NCBI GenBank assembly: GCA_937915865.1
Contig: CALGIG010000003.1
Location: 1 to 21,407 of the forward strand
Direction of reading: 5' to 3'
Length of the DNA stretch: 21,407 nt
From: an uncultured Prolixibacteraceae bacterium
Lineage (GTDB): Bacteria; Bacteroidota; Bacteroidia; Bacteroidales; Prolixibacteraceae
Shown: positions 1 through 8,399 of the stretch, piece after piece
How the letters are laid out: every line of letters starts with the position of its first letter
How positions within the stretch are numbered: the first letter of the stretch is position 1
The notes under the pieces: model-generated
Database searches by the model: none
The model's input: only the letters and a program-made list of their open reading frames with translations
Told to the model about the DNA's origin: nothing
Translations under genes and position numbers: made by a program

Positions 1-411
1 ACGAGATATAAACAACTCGTACCTAAGAATTTAAATCTGTTAAAGTAGAATTAAAATAAATTCTGAATCCAAATTACTTCTTTTCAATTCTTACCATTTT
101 TCTACACAATTAATTTTTCCGCCGCCAAAATCTACCGAAAATGTCTCTTTTTCGGTTCCATTTAATAATTGGAACAACAACTCAGTTGTAAAAGCTGAAT
201 AATTGATATTATACATTGAAAAACAAATAGTTATGCGGTAATAGGGTATAGTTTCATTTTATAGTTTGGAACCTTTATAATCGCAATTCACTTTACTTCC
301 CACTTTTTTAGCCATAGCTTTACTATTGCCTAAAGGCCGAATTCAACCCTCTTAAATTAGCAATTGGCCTCAAGTAACGATTTAGTGTTAAACCAATTTT
401 ATTACAAATTT
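1..411. other. AT-rich leader before the SusC gene, no convincing gene
   Basis: This stretch is AT-rich and contains no convincing gene. On the minus strand a short open frame (about 216 down to 91) reads as a 41-residue peptide ending in a run with the motif DFGGG and then VEKW. The same frame continues upstream, through one stop codon, towards position 320. It could be a decayed fragment or chance. The only regulatory candidate is the weak promoter listed separately at 292-322. No tRNA, CRISPR or insertion-sequence signature was seen. Confidence 0.5.
292..322 (+). promoter_or_regulatory. Candidate Bacteroidota-type promoter for the PUL
   Basis: Bacteroidota promoters use a -33 TTTG and a -7 TAnnTTTG box about 19-21 bases apart. 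Here TTTA (292-295) is followed after 19 bases by TAGCTTTA (315-322), so each box has one mismatch. Transcription would begin near 329 and leave a leader of about 80 bases before the SusC start. Both boxes are imperfect and the region is AT-rich, so a chance match is quite possible. Confidence 0.3.
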
Positions 412-3400
412 ATGAAAAGAAAACTAAGCGATTTCTCTGAAGTAGATAGCTTGTCTCTCAAAAAGCTATTTGCAACAGTTGGCCTGATTTTGACGATCAT
501 GCTTTCGATCTCGTCTGTTTATGCCCAACAAGGCAAAACAATTAAAGGTAAGGTAACTGATACCAGTTCAATGCCTGTTCCCGGTGTATCGGTTGCTGTA
601 AAAGGGACTTCAGTGGGAACGATTACCGGTGCCGATGGTAATTACATATTAAGTGTACCAGTCTCGGGTAAAGTTCTGGTTTTTTCATTTGTCGGTATGA
701 AAACAGTTGAAATAACCATCGGAACACAAGCTTCAATTGATGTTACGCTTGCCGAAGAATCAATTGGATTGGAAGAAGTCGTGGCTGTTGGTTATGGAAC
801 CCAGAAAAAAGTTTCACTAACAGGTTCTGTTGGCACAGCAACAGCGAAGACATTTCAAGACAGGGGACCTGTTTCAAGCCCTCTGGCTGCGTTACAAGGA
901 CAGGTTGCTGGTGTTACTGTTACCCGAAGTTCAGGACAGCCCGGACGTGAAAGCTGGAATTTTATGATCCGCGGTAATTCATCAATCAATGGTGCTGATC
1001 CTTTGGTGATAGTCGACGGACTTACTCTACCTAATTCTTCTGCGTTAAACTCATTTAACCCTAATGACATTGAAAACATTTCTTTCCTGAAGGATGCGGC
1101 AGCAACTTCAATTTACGGAGCTCGAGCTGCTGGTGGAGTTGTAATTATAACAACCAAGCGGGCTAAATCGGGAGACGCAGTTGTTGAATACAATGCCTCC
1201 GTTTCCCGAAAACTCATCGGTCTACAGCCTAATTTGGTTGATATTTCCGGTTGGGGACCAATGATGCAAGAAGCCAGAACTGGCGACGGTTTTGATAATA
1301 CAGATTTGTGGAACCGCTATTTTCTATTGTCGCAATATGCCGTAAAAAATAATATTAATTGGATGACTGCGGCTGAAGCTGCAACGAATCTGGCACAACT
1401 TGGATTAATCACCACAGGCTTTTTTACTGATGTAAAAGACTTTGTCTTTTTCCCGGGCACGATGAATGATTATCTATGGAAAGACGCTACGTCAACCGAG
1501 CATCAGTTAAGTATTTCGAATAAGGGTGAAAAGTCGGGATATCGAATTTCGTTGGGGTATCTTGATGATGGAAGCTTGCTCGCTGTTGGCAATAACTCAA
1601 ATCAACGTTACAATCTTAGGTTGACGCATGATTACCAGTTCACCAAGAAATTAAAATTGGAAAGCAATATCTCAATTGAAAAGAATGATATTGTACAGCC
1701 ATCAAACATCGGAGCAGTTTTAAATAATGGTATCCAGCCTGGATTACCACCTAGTGGACTTGGCTTGACCGGGAAACCTTACGTGTGGGGAACAGGTATT
1801 GCAAATGCTTCAACCGTGGCTATTGCTAATTACGGAGGTGAATCAAAAGAATACAACACACGCATAAATACCAACTTCAACCTTACTTATAATATTAGCA
1901 AGGATTTGAAAGCGGTGGCTTCGGCTGGTTATTATTTCGCCGATACCGATTACCGTACAAAAGAAAATGCCATTACCTGGTATAATTATTCGGGAACAGC
2001 AGTTATTTCAACACTTTCACCCTCTGGTTCAGGCAGAAGTTTTTACCAACGTGCTAACAGGAAAGAATCGTATTACAACTTCAATGCTTATCTCGAATAT
2101 AGTAAGACTCTGAAAACCAATCACAACGTTAAGGTGATGGCTGGTACGCAATATGAACGTCAGGAATTGAATTCTTTCCTCGCAAAAACATTTGATATTG
2201 TCCCAGGTGTTTCTCCATCACTCAGTCTAAGTTATGGAGATGCTACATCGAAATCTGTCGCTGAGTCTCAGAATCATTATGCTTTGGCTGGTTATTTTGG
2301 TCGTGTAAATTATGATTTCAAGAATAAGTACTTATTCGAGTTTAACAGTCGCTATGACGGTTCATCGAAATTCGATGTGAATAATCGTTGGAAATATTTC
2401 TACGGTTTTTCTGGTGGATGGCGTGTTTCCGAAGAAAAATTCATGAAGCAGATTAAATTCATCAGTGATTTAAAACTTCGTGCTTCATTGGGAAATGTAG
2501 GTAACCAGAGCGGTATTGGTTTATACGATTACATCACGCTGTTGAATATGGGTTATTCAACTGGCGCAACAAGTTCGGGATATCCAATTTTAGGAAGTAG
2601 CCCTGCTGTAAGGGTAACTCCAGGTAATCTAGTTGCAACGGACAGGACTTGGGAGCGAGTACAAACTATAAACTATGGCGTCGATTTTGGTGTGTTGGAA
2701 AACAAACTGAAAGGAAGCGCCGAATACTTTGTCAAAAATAATAACAATATGCTGATTGCCCGTACTTATTCGGCTGTCTTAGGTGCGTATGATCCTTCAA
2801 ATGGCAAAAATACAGCTCCTGCAGGTAATAACGGAGAATTGGAAACCAACGGATGGGAATTCAACCTGAACTGGTCTGATAAGATTGGGAACCTTACCTA
2901 TCACATTGGCGGAAACTTATCGACCTACCAGACTGATCTGAAAAAGTTTGGCGGTCAAACGATTATTAGTTCTGCAAACCGTGGGTTGAACAGTGCGGTA
3001 GAAGGTTATCCAATCAACACATACTTTGGATTAGTTTACAACGGTCGTATTCAGACTCAGGCCCAGCTTGACGAATACAGAAAATATATTACAGGCAATA
3101 ATATTGGTATGCCCTCTGGTGTGGCAACAGCACAGGCAAACTCTCGCCTGGCATTAGGCGATAACATGTTTAAGGATGTCAATAATGACGGTAAAATTAC
3201 TTTCCCTGAAGATGCTGTAAACTTAGGCTCTTCCGATCCTAAAATGACTTACTCATTTAATGGCGGATTTGAATGGAAGGGTATCGATTTTAGCTTCATT
3301 TTCCAGGGAGTTGGTAAACGCACTATTATTCGTGACGGCAACTGGCGTATTCCGGCTCAGGTTATCTATCAGGCCCAAAACGGAGCTTTTGTTGACAAGT

Positions 3401-3765
3401 GGTGGACACCAACAAGAACAGATGCCGAGCTTCCCCGAATTTCGACAACCGGGACCATTAACAATTACAATTATTTCCCGTCAGATTTTGTTGCTGAAAA
3501 CGGAGCATTCCTTCGTCTAAAAAATCTCGTAATTGGTTATACTTTACCTAAATCAATCTCCAGATTAGCTAAAATGGAAAAAGTAAGAATTTACTTCTCC
3601 GGAGATGATTTGTGGGAAATATCGCATATTAAAGACGGATGGGATCCTGAAGCAACCTACAACGTTGCCAACACAGGCGATAGCAACAATAACAACCAGA
3701 GTACTTATAGCTCTCGCTTCCCGTTCTACCGTTTATTGTCTTTCGGAGTTAATCTCACTTTCTAA
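412..3765 (+). CDS. susC: SusC/RagA-family TonB-dependent outer-membrane glycan transporter
   Basis: This is the outer-membrane beta-barrel that imports oligosaccharides, powered by TonB, with the SusD partner acting as a lid. From the ATG at 412 it has 1117 residues, usual for the family. A TTG lies in frame at 364, but the ATG leads directly into the export signal. A signal peptide with a long charged n-region ends near residue 38 (VYA before QQ). A carboxypeptidase-regulatory-like domain follows (about 42-115), then the family-typical TonB-box region EEVVAVGYGTQKK (about 121-133), a plug domain to about 245, and the barrel. An EF-hand-like loop (DVNNDGKITFPED, near 3174-3212) is common in SusC proteins. 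There is no STN domain, so it is not expected to signal directly to an anti-sigma factor. The SusD gene starts 18 bases downstream, so the two are almost certainly co-transcribed. Confidence 0.97.
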   Translation: MKRKLSDFSEVDSLSLKKLFATVGLILTIMLSISSVYAQQGKTIKGKVTDTSSMPVPGVSVAVKGTSVGTITGADGNYILSVPVSGKVLVFSFVGMKTVEITIGTQASIDVTLAEESIGLEEVVAVGYGTQKKVSLTGSVGTATAKTFQDRGPVSSPLAALQGQVAGVTVTRSSGQPGRESWNFMIRGNSSINGADPLVIVDGLTLPNSSALNSFNPNDIENISFLKDAAATSIYGARAAGGVVIITTKRAKSGDAVVEYNASVSRKLIGLQPNLVDISGWGPMMQEARTGDGFDNTDLWNRYFLLSQYAVKNNINWMTAAEAATNLAQLGLITTGFFTDVKDFVFFPGTMNDYLWKDATSTEHQLSISNKGEKSGYRISLGYLDDGSLLAVGNNSNQRYNLRLTHDYQFTKKLKLESNISIEKNDIVQPSNIGAVLNNGIQPGLPPSGLGLTGKPYVWGTGIANASTVAIANYGGESKEYNTRINTNFNLTYNISKDLKAVASAGYYFADTDYRTKENAITWYNYSGTAVISTLSPSGSGRSFYQRANRKESYYNFNAYLEYSKTLKTNHNVKVMAGTQYERQELNSFLAKTFDIVPGVSPSLSLSYGDATSKSVAESQNHYALAGYFGRVNYDFKNKYLFEFNSRYDGSSKFDVNNRWKYFYGFSGGWRVSEEKFMKQIKFISDLKLRASLGNVGNQSGIGLYDYITLLNMGYSTGATSSGYPILGSSPAVRVTPGNLVATDRTWERVQTINYGVDFGVLENKLKGSAEYFVKNNNNMLIARTYSAVLGAYDPSNGKNTAPAGNNGELETNGWEFNLNWSDKIGNLTYHIGGNLSTYQTDLKKFGGQTIISSANRGLNSAVEGYPINTYFGLVYNGRIQTQAQLDEYRKYITGNNIGMPSGVATAQANSRLALGDNMFKDVNNDGKITFPEDAVNLGSSDPKMTYSFNGGFEWKGIDFSFIFQGVGKRTIIRDGNWRIPAQVIYQAQNGAFVDKWWTPTRTDAELPRISTTGTINNYNYFPSDFVAENGAFLRLKNLVIGYTLPKSISRLAKMEKVRIYFSGDDLWEISHIKDGWDPEATYNVANTGDSNNNNQSTYSSRFPFYRLLSFGVNLTF

Positions 3766-3783
3766 TCATCAAATTTATTGAAC

Positions 3784-5514
3784 ATGAAAAAAATGAATTT
3801 TAAATATATTTTGGCCGCAATAATTGGTCTATCGTTTTCGTTTACCGGCTGCAACGATATGCTCGATCTGAAGCCAATTAACGAGATATCAGACGCTGAT
3901 TACTGGAAAACATCAGACCAGTTCCAACTTTCAGCCAATGCTTATTACAACTATTTGCGATCTTTTAGCGATATTTTGAATGACAGTCCACACGCTGATC
4001 GTCGTGGTGACTTTCAATACGCTGGTGCCTCAAATACTTTCAGTGCTGGAGCAAACACGGTTGGCTCAACCGATTCCAATTGGAATACAGCCTACACCCG
4101 TCTGAGAGAAATGAATTACCTTCTGGCAAAAGCAGCTGAATATTCTAAACCAGATGAAATTGCCGTTTACGTGGCAGAAGCTAAATTTTTCAGGGCGTAC
4201 ATTTATTTCGATCTTTTGCAGCAATTTGGAGGTGTTCCACTTATCCTAAAACCGATGGAAGTAAGTTCTGATGAGTTGCAGGCTCCACGAAATACAAGAG
4301 ACGAAGTCGTCGACCAGATTATTAAAGATGTTGAGGAAGCCATTGCTGTATTGCCATTAGAATCAGCCATTACTGCCGCAAACAAAGGTCGTGTAAGCCA
4401 GGGGGCAGCTCAAGCTTTCCTGGGCAGGGTAGCATTATATGAAGGAACCTGGCAAAAATTCAGAAATAACGCCACACGTGCCAATACATTGCTTGATAAA
4501 GCAATCAGCAGCAGCGCAGCTATCATTACCAGTGCTCAGTATACTTTATACGCGCCTGCAGTACTGGGCGATTCGGCCCAGAAATACATGTTTATTCTCG
4601 AAGATGAAAAGTCAAATCCTGCCGGTCTGCAGAAATCGTCAAATAAGGAGTATATTCTATCTAACCGGTATTCTTATACTTTAAGGCAAATCAGAATGAA
4701 CGTGACAAAAGCAACATTGGGGAACGTATATTGGTTAACCAAAAAATTTGCTGATATGTATTTGTGTCAGGATGGTTTACCAATTGAAAAATCACCATTG
4801 TTTAAAGGGTATGCAACAACCACCTCAGAATACGTCAATCGCGACAATCGCATGCGTTATACGTTTATGATTGATGGCCGTTACTACTGGGACAACCACA
4901 CCCCTGGAGCCAGAACTACATGGACAGGAGATGCTGTAGATAGAGCTTCATCAAGAGGTATCCAGAATGGGGCAACCAATTCGGGTTACAACAATCAAAA
5001 ATGGAGCTCTGAGCGTAGCATAAACGACAACGAAGAGGCTTATGATTATCCGGTAATTCGTTATGCTGAAGTATTGTTGAATTATGCTGAAGCTGTTTAT
5101 GAACGCAATGGAAGCATCACCGATGCTGATTTGGATAAATCATTGAACCTTGTCCGAAATCGAGTTAACAAAACAATGCCAAAATTGAGCAACAGTTTTG
5201 TTTCAAGTAATGGTCTCGATATGCGTACAGAAATCCGGAGAGAAAGAAACATCGAATTGTATTTTGAAGGTTTCAGGGTTGACGACTTAAAACGCTGGAA
5301 AACAGCAGAGACTGAATTACCTATGGATTTGCAGGGAATAACCTGGACAGGTACACAGTGGGCTACAAAGTGGGCAGGAATCAGCAGCCGAATTGTAAAC
5401 GGCGTTTTCAGGCTTGAATCAGGCCGTACATGGGCGGATAAAAATTACCTGCTGCCAATTCCCTCGCAGCAAATACAACTGAACCCAAATCTAACTCAAA
5501 ACCCTGGCTGGTAA
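3784..5514 (+). CDS. susD: SusD/RagB-family glycan-binding outer-membrane lipoprotein
   Basis: This is the surface lipoprotein that captures glycan and closes over the SusC barrel. I start it at the ATG at 3784, giving 576 residues; a TTG lies two codons upstream. The signal peptide ends in a lipobox with Cys23 (SFTGC), followed by ND. The N-terminal part is helical and TPR-like. The C-terminal half has the family signature regions: YPVIRYAEVLLNYAEA, then TEIRRERNIELYFEGFRVDDLKRW, and a terminal NPGW. Length and domain order are normal for the family. It lies 18 bases after the SusC gene and is followed by a strong hairpin before the enzyme genes, which may help keep SusC/SusD levels above those of the enzymes. 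Ligand specificity cannot be predicted from sequence. Confidence 0.97.
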   Translation: MKKMNFKYILAAIIGLSFSFTGCNDMLDLKPINEISDADYWKTSDQFQLSANAYYNYLRSFSDILNDSPHADRRGDFQYAGASNTFSAGANTVGSTDSNWNTAYTRLREMNYLLAKAAEYSKPDEIAVYVAEAKFFRAYIYFDLLQQFGGVPLILKPMEVSSDELQAPRNTRDEVVDQIIKDVEEAIAVLPLESAITAANKGRVSQGAAQAFLGRVALYEGTWQKFRNNATRANTLLDKAISSSAAIITSAQYTLYAPAVLGDSAQKYMFILEDEKSNPAGLQKSSNKEYILSNRYSYTLRQIRMNVTKATLGNVYWLTKKFADMYLCQDGLPIEKSPLFKGYATTTSEYVNRDNRMRYTFMIDGRYYWDNHTPGARTTWTGDAVDRASSRGIQNGATNSGYNNQKWSSERSINDNEEAYDYPVIRYAEVLLNYAEAVYERNGSITDADLDKSLNLVRNRVNKTMPKLSNSFVSSNGLDMRTEIRRERNIELYFEGFRVDDLKRWKTAETELPMDLQGITWTGTQWATKWAGISSRIVNGVFRLESGRTWADKNYLLPIPSQQIQLNPNLTQNPGW

Positions 5515-5550
5515 AGATTTGTAAAATCCGATTTAGTATATAGTTAATTA

Positions 5551-5597
5551 ATAGGGCAGCCGGTAATCTGGTCAAGGCCAGTTGTCGGCTGCCCTAT
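5551..5597 (+). terminator. Intercistronic hairpin after SusD (attenuator or mRNA 3' stabilizer)
   Basis: ATAGGGCAGCCG (5551-5562) pairs perfectly over 12 bases with CGGCTGCCCTAT (5586-5597). A G-T wobble extends the stem inward, and a small inner hairpin, CTGG with CCAG (5568-5571 and 5578-5581), sits in the loop. No T-run follows the stem, so full intrinsic termination is doubtful. Partial termination or protection of the SusC/SusD transcript from 3' decay is more likely. The structure itself is seen directly; its role is inferred. Confidence 0.75.
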
Positions 5598-5647
5598 ATT
5601 AAAACGATTTGTAGAAATTTATCCAACTTCTTTTTCAAAAGAATAAA

Positions 5648-6850
5648 ATGAAGATTCTAAACCAACTATTAATTGGCCTACTTATAACAACAATAGTATT
5701 TTCATGTAATCCTGTGAAAAAGCCATCTCCGTCGTTGGACGAAAAGAAAATGCTGGATTATTGTGAAAACAAAACTATTTCAACGATGAATAGTCTTTCT
5801 GGGTTTGATAGCCTTCCGCGCAATATTTTGCGTGGACAAACCCGTTGGAATAAAGTCGGAATTAGCGATTGGTGCAGCGGGTTCTGGCCCGGAGTCCTTT
5901 GGCGGTCGTATGAAGTGTCTGGCGACACAGCCATCCTAGCAAAAGCCCGGAAATTTACCGAACCTTTGCGGGCTGTGCTTTCTGTGCCGGTCGACAACCA
6001 CGATCTTGGGTTTATGCTGTTTTGCAGTTTTGGCAACGGTTATCGCTTGACTAAAGATCAGGCATATCACGATTTTCTGCTGACAGCAGCCGATTCGCTG
6101 GCAACGCTTTATAACCCGAAGGTAGGTACAATCCTTTCGTGGCCGGCCATGCGTGTAAAGATGAACTGGCCGCATAATACAATCGTTGACAACATGATCA
6201 ATCTGGAATTGTTGTTCTGGGCATCAAAAAACGGAGGCCGTCGCGAATTATACAATATGGCAGTGAAACATGCTGAAACCTGCATGACATCCTTGGTACG
6301 GCCTGATTTCACTACTTACCATGTTGCGGTTTTTGATACAACAGACGGTCATTTTATTAAAGGCGTCACTCACCAAGGGTATGCTGATAACTCGATGTGG
6401 GCCCGTGGCCAGGCCTGGGGAATTTATGGCTATTCCATGTGTTATCGCGAAACCGGCAAACCCGAGTTTTTGGAAACTGCACAAAAATTGGCTGATGTGT
6501 TTCTTAAGCGATTGCCCGAAGATGGAATTCCATACTGGGATTTTGATGACCCGGCTATTCCCAATGCTCCCAAAGACGCATCGGCTGGTGCTATAGCAGC
6601 TTCCGGAATGCTTGAACTTTCAGGGTTTATAAACGATGAGGAAACAAAAGCAAAATATAAAGATGCTGCAATTAAGATGTTAGGTGTCCTTTCATCGCCC
6701 GAATATTTGAGTGGTGATAAAAATCAGGCCTTTTTGCGACATTCAACTGGGCATAAACCCAATGGAACAGAGATCGACGCTTCCATTATATATGCTGATT
6801 ATTATTATCTTGAAGCCTTATTGCGGTTGAAAAAGATGGAGCAAAACTAA
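5648..6850 (+). CDS. GH88-family unsaturated glycuronyl hydrolase, predicted lipoprotein
   Basis: Family GH88 removes the 4,5-unsaturated uronic acid that polysaccharide lyases leave at the non-reducing end, by hydration of the double bond. The 400-residue protein starts with a lipoprotein signal (IVFSC, Cys20). The (alpha/alpha)6-barrel motifs are clear: SGFWPGVLW (77-85), HDLGFMLFCSFGNGYRL (118-134), VDNMINLELLFWA (180-192) and HQGYADNSMWARGQAWGIYG (242-261). Asp119 and Asp181 match the two conserved catalytic aspartates of Bacillus UGL in both context and spacing (62 here, 61 there). It is the first enzyme gene after the SusC/SusD hairpin, and the next gene follows after 30 bases. The heparinase-type lyase at 15819-18116 would supply its unsaturated substrate. 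The choice between glucuronyl and galacturonyl substrates is open; GH105 is less likely given these motifs. Confidence 0.92.
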   Translation: MKILNQLLIGLLITTIVFSCNPVKKPSPSLDEKKMLDYCENKTISTMNSLSGFDSLPRNILRGQTRWNKVGISDWCSGFWPGVLWRSYEVSGDTAILAKARKFTEPLRAVLSVPVDNHDLGFMLFCSFGNGYRLTKDQAYHDFLLTAADSLATLYNPKVGTILSWPAMRVKMNWPHNTIVDNMINLELLFWASKNGGRRELYNMAVKHAETCMTSLVRPDFTTYHVAVFDTTDGHFIKGVTHQGYADNSMWARGQAWGIYGYSMCYRETGKPEFLETAQKLADVFLKRLPEDGIPYWDFDDPAIPNAPKDASAGAIAASGMLELSGFINDEETKAKYKDAAIKMLGVLSSPEYLSGDKNQAFLRHSTGHKPNGTEIDASIIYADYYYLEALLRLKKMEQN

Positions 6851-6880
6851 ATTCACTTAGAAGCCTAAACTCAATAACCA

Positions 6881-8320
6881 ATGAAATTCTACAGTCTGCT
6901 GATAATAAAGTTGTTATCTGTTTTTTGCGTTTTAACTCTTATCGCTCAAAATTCGTTTTCAATCAATAAATTAGCGATATATCCTGCTCCTGAAGGCGTT
7001 CTTCAAAATACTGATTTTGAGGTGAAAGTTCGAATACCTGATGGTAAGTGGCAAAGCTTGCCTGAGTACCTAATTAAAGTAGACGAAGTTCGAGGGACAA
7101 ACCATTCTGTTGAGAATTCATCGATGAGCTATTTCGACTTTGAGGGCGAAGTTGAAGTTTCGGTAACTAGTAACAGGGGCGCGATACAAACCGCGAGCAT
7201 CAGGCCACTTTCATACAATATTACTCCTGAAATTAGTGACAATATGCTGATTTTCAAACTGAAACATCCCAGCAACCTTTCGGTTGAGGTGAACGGTGAT
7301 ATTTTTCACAACCTGCAATTGTTTGCTAATCCGGTTGATACTTTTATTCCTAATAAAAGTGATACAAACCTAATTTATTTTGAACCAGGAATCCACAACC
7401 TTGAAAATGGAAAAATAAACGTACCATCAGGGAAAACCGTTTATTTGGCGGGTGGTGCAGTATTAATGGGACAGGTTCTTTTTGAGGGAGTTCACGACGC
7501 CAGACTTTTGGGACGCGGAGTAATCGATCATTCCGTGAAAATGGGAGTGATGGTTGCCAATTCGAAGAATATTACCGTTGAAGGAATTTTTTGCACACAA
7601 TGTGCAACGGGCGGTTCCGACGGCGTTACTATCAGGAATGTCAAAAGTATCAGCTACTATGGCTGGGGCGATGGAATGAATGTTTTTGCCAGCAATAATG
7701 TTCTTTTTGATGGAGTCTTTTGCCGGAACTCGGACGATTGTACAACCGTTTACGCAACCCGAAAAGGGTTTACCGGCGGTTGCAGCAATATTACCATGAA
7801 GAACTCGACATTGTGGGCAGATGTGGCTCACCCAATTTTAATCGGTACACACGGAAATACTCCAAATCCCGACGTTATCGAAAATATAAAATATAGTAAT
7901 ATCGATATTTTAGACCATCGCGAAGTTCAGCTCGATTATCAGGGCTGCCTGAGTATAAATGCCGGAGATAACAATCTGGTTCGTGATGTTGTGTTTGAAG
8001 ACATTCGGATTGAAGATTTTCGCAAAGGTCAACTGGTAAACCTGAGAGTTTTTTATAACAGCAAATATTGCACTTCGCCTGGACGGGGAATTGAAAATGT
8101 GCTGTTTAAAAATATTTCGTACAATGGCAAAAACTCCGAGCTTTCGATTATTTCTGGTTATAACGACGAACGAAAAGTCAAGAATGTTGTTTTCGAGAAT
8201 CTCGTCGTCAACGGGCAACTGATTAGCGATGACATGCCGGGTAAACCGGCCTGGTACAAAACATCAGACATGGCTCGCATTTTTGTTGGCGAACATGTGG
8301 AGAACGTTATTTTCAGATGA
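6881..8320 (+). CDS. GH28/GH49-like right-handed beta-helix glycoside hydrolase
   Basis: This is a secreted 479-residue protein with a Sec signal (residues 1 to about 27). An N-terminal beta-sandwich of about 130 residues precedes a right-handed parallel beta-helix (about 165-479), the layout of clan GH-N families such as GH49, with GH28-like active-site dispositions. Candidate catalytic residues fall in helix rungs: Asp264 in GWGDGMN, Asp285 and Asp286 in RNSDDC, and His317 and His324 in AHPILIGTHG. They resemble the NTDG, DD and GHG elements of GH28 but differ in sequence, so the substrate may not be polygalacturonate. It lies 30 bases after the GH88 gene in the same orientation, and a 79-base gap follows. 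It probably acts in the periplasm on a backbone or side-chain glycosidic bond. Fold confidence is high; reaction confidence is moderate. Confidence 0.75.
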   Translation: MKFYSLLIIKLLSVFCVLTLIAQNSFSINKLAIYPAPEGVLQNTDFEVKVRIPDGKWQSLPEYLIKVDEVRGTNHSVENSSMSYFDFEGEVEVSVTSNRGAIQTASIRPLSYNITPEISDNMLIFKLKHPSNLSVEVNGDIFHNLQLFANPVDTFIPNKSDTNLIYFEPGIHNLENGKINVPSGKTVYLAGGAVLMGQVLFEGVHDARLLGRGVIDHSVKMGVMVANSKNITVEGIFCTQCATGGSDGVTIRNVKSISYYGWGDGMNVFASNNVLFDGVFCRNSDDCTTVYATRKGFTGGCSNITMKNSTLWADVAHPILIGTHGNTPNPDVIENIKYSNIDILDHREVQLDYQGCLSINAGDNNLVRDVVFEDIRIEDFRKGQLVNLRVFYNSKYCTSPGRGIENVLFKNISYNGKNSELSIISGYNDERKVKNVVFENLVVNGQLISDDMPGKPAWYKTSDMARIFVGEHVENVIFR

Positions 8321-8399
8321 GTAGTTCAATAGTTAAATTGTCAAATGGTTAAAATATGTCATTTAGATAGGCCTGAGGGTTTTTGAACTGGATGATACT
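8321..8399. other. Short AT-rich intergenic spacer with simple-sequence character
   Basis: The spacer begins with near-repeats of GTT-AA type words (8323-8353), such as AGTTCAAT, AGTTAAAT and TGTCAAAT. It also contains a widely separated inverted pair, AGTTCAA (8323-8329) and TTGAACT (8383-8389). No TTTG/TAnnTTTG promoter was found, so I expect transcription to read through it. Confidence 0.4.

Noticed and set aside
247..268. TATAGTTT-like words as the SusC promoter
   Set aside because: The spacing inside the box does not fit TAnnTTTG (one or three bases between TA and TTTG) and no -33 TTTG lies at the right distance.
364..411. TTG start extending the SusC protein by 16 residues
   Set aside because: The ATG at 412 begins a normal charged n-region and signal peptide; the extension adds no recognisable feature.
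8323..8389. AGTTCAA / TTGAACT inverted pair as a hairpin terminator
   Set aside because: Only 7 bases pair across a loop of more than 50 bases in AT-rich sequence; it is unlikely to be a meaningful stem.
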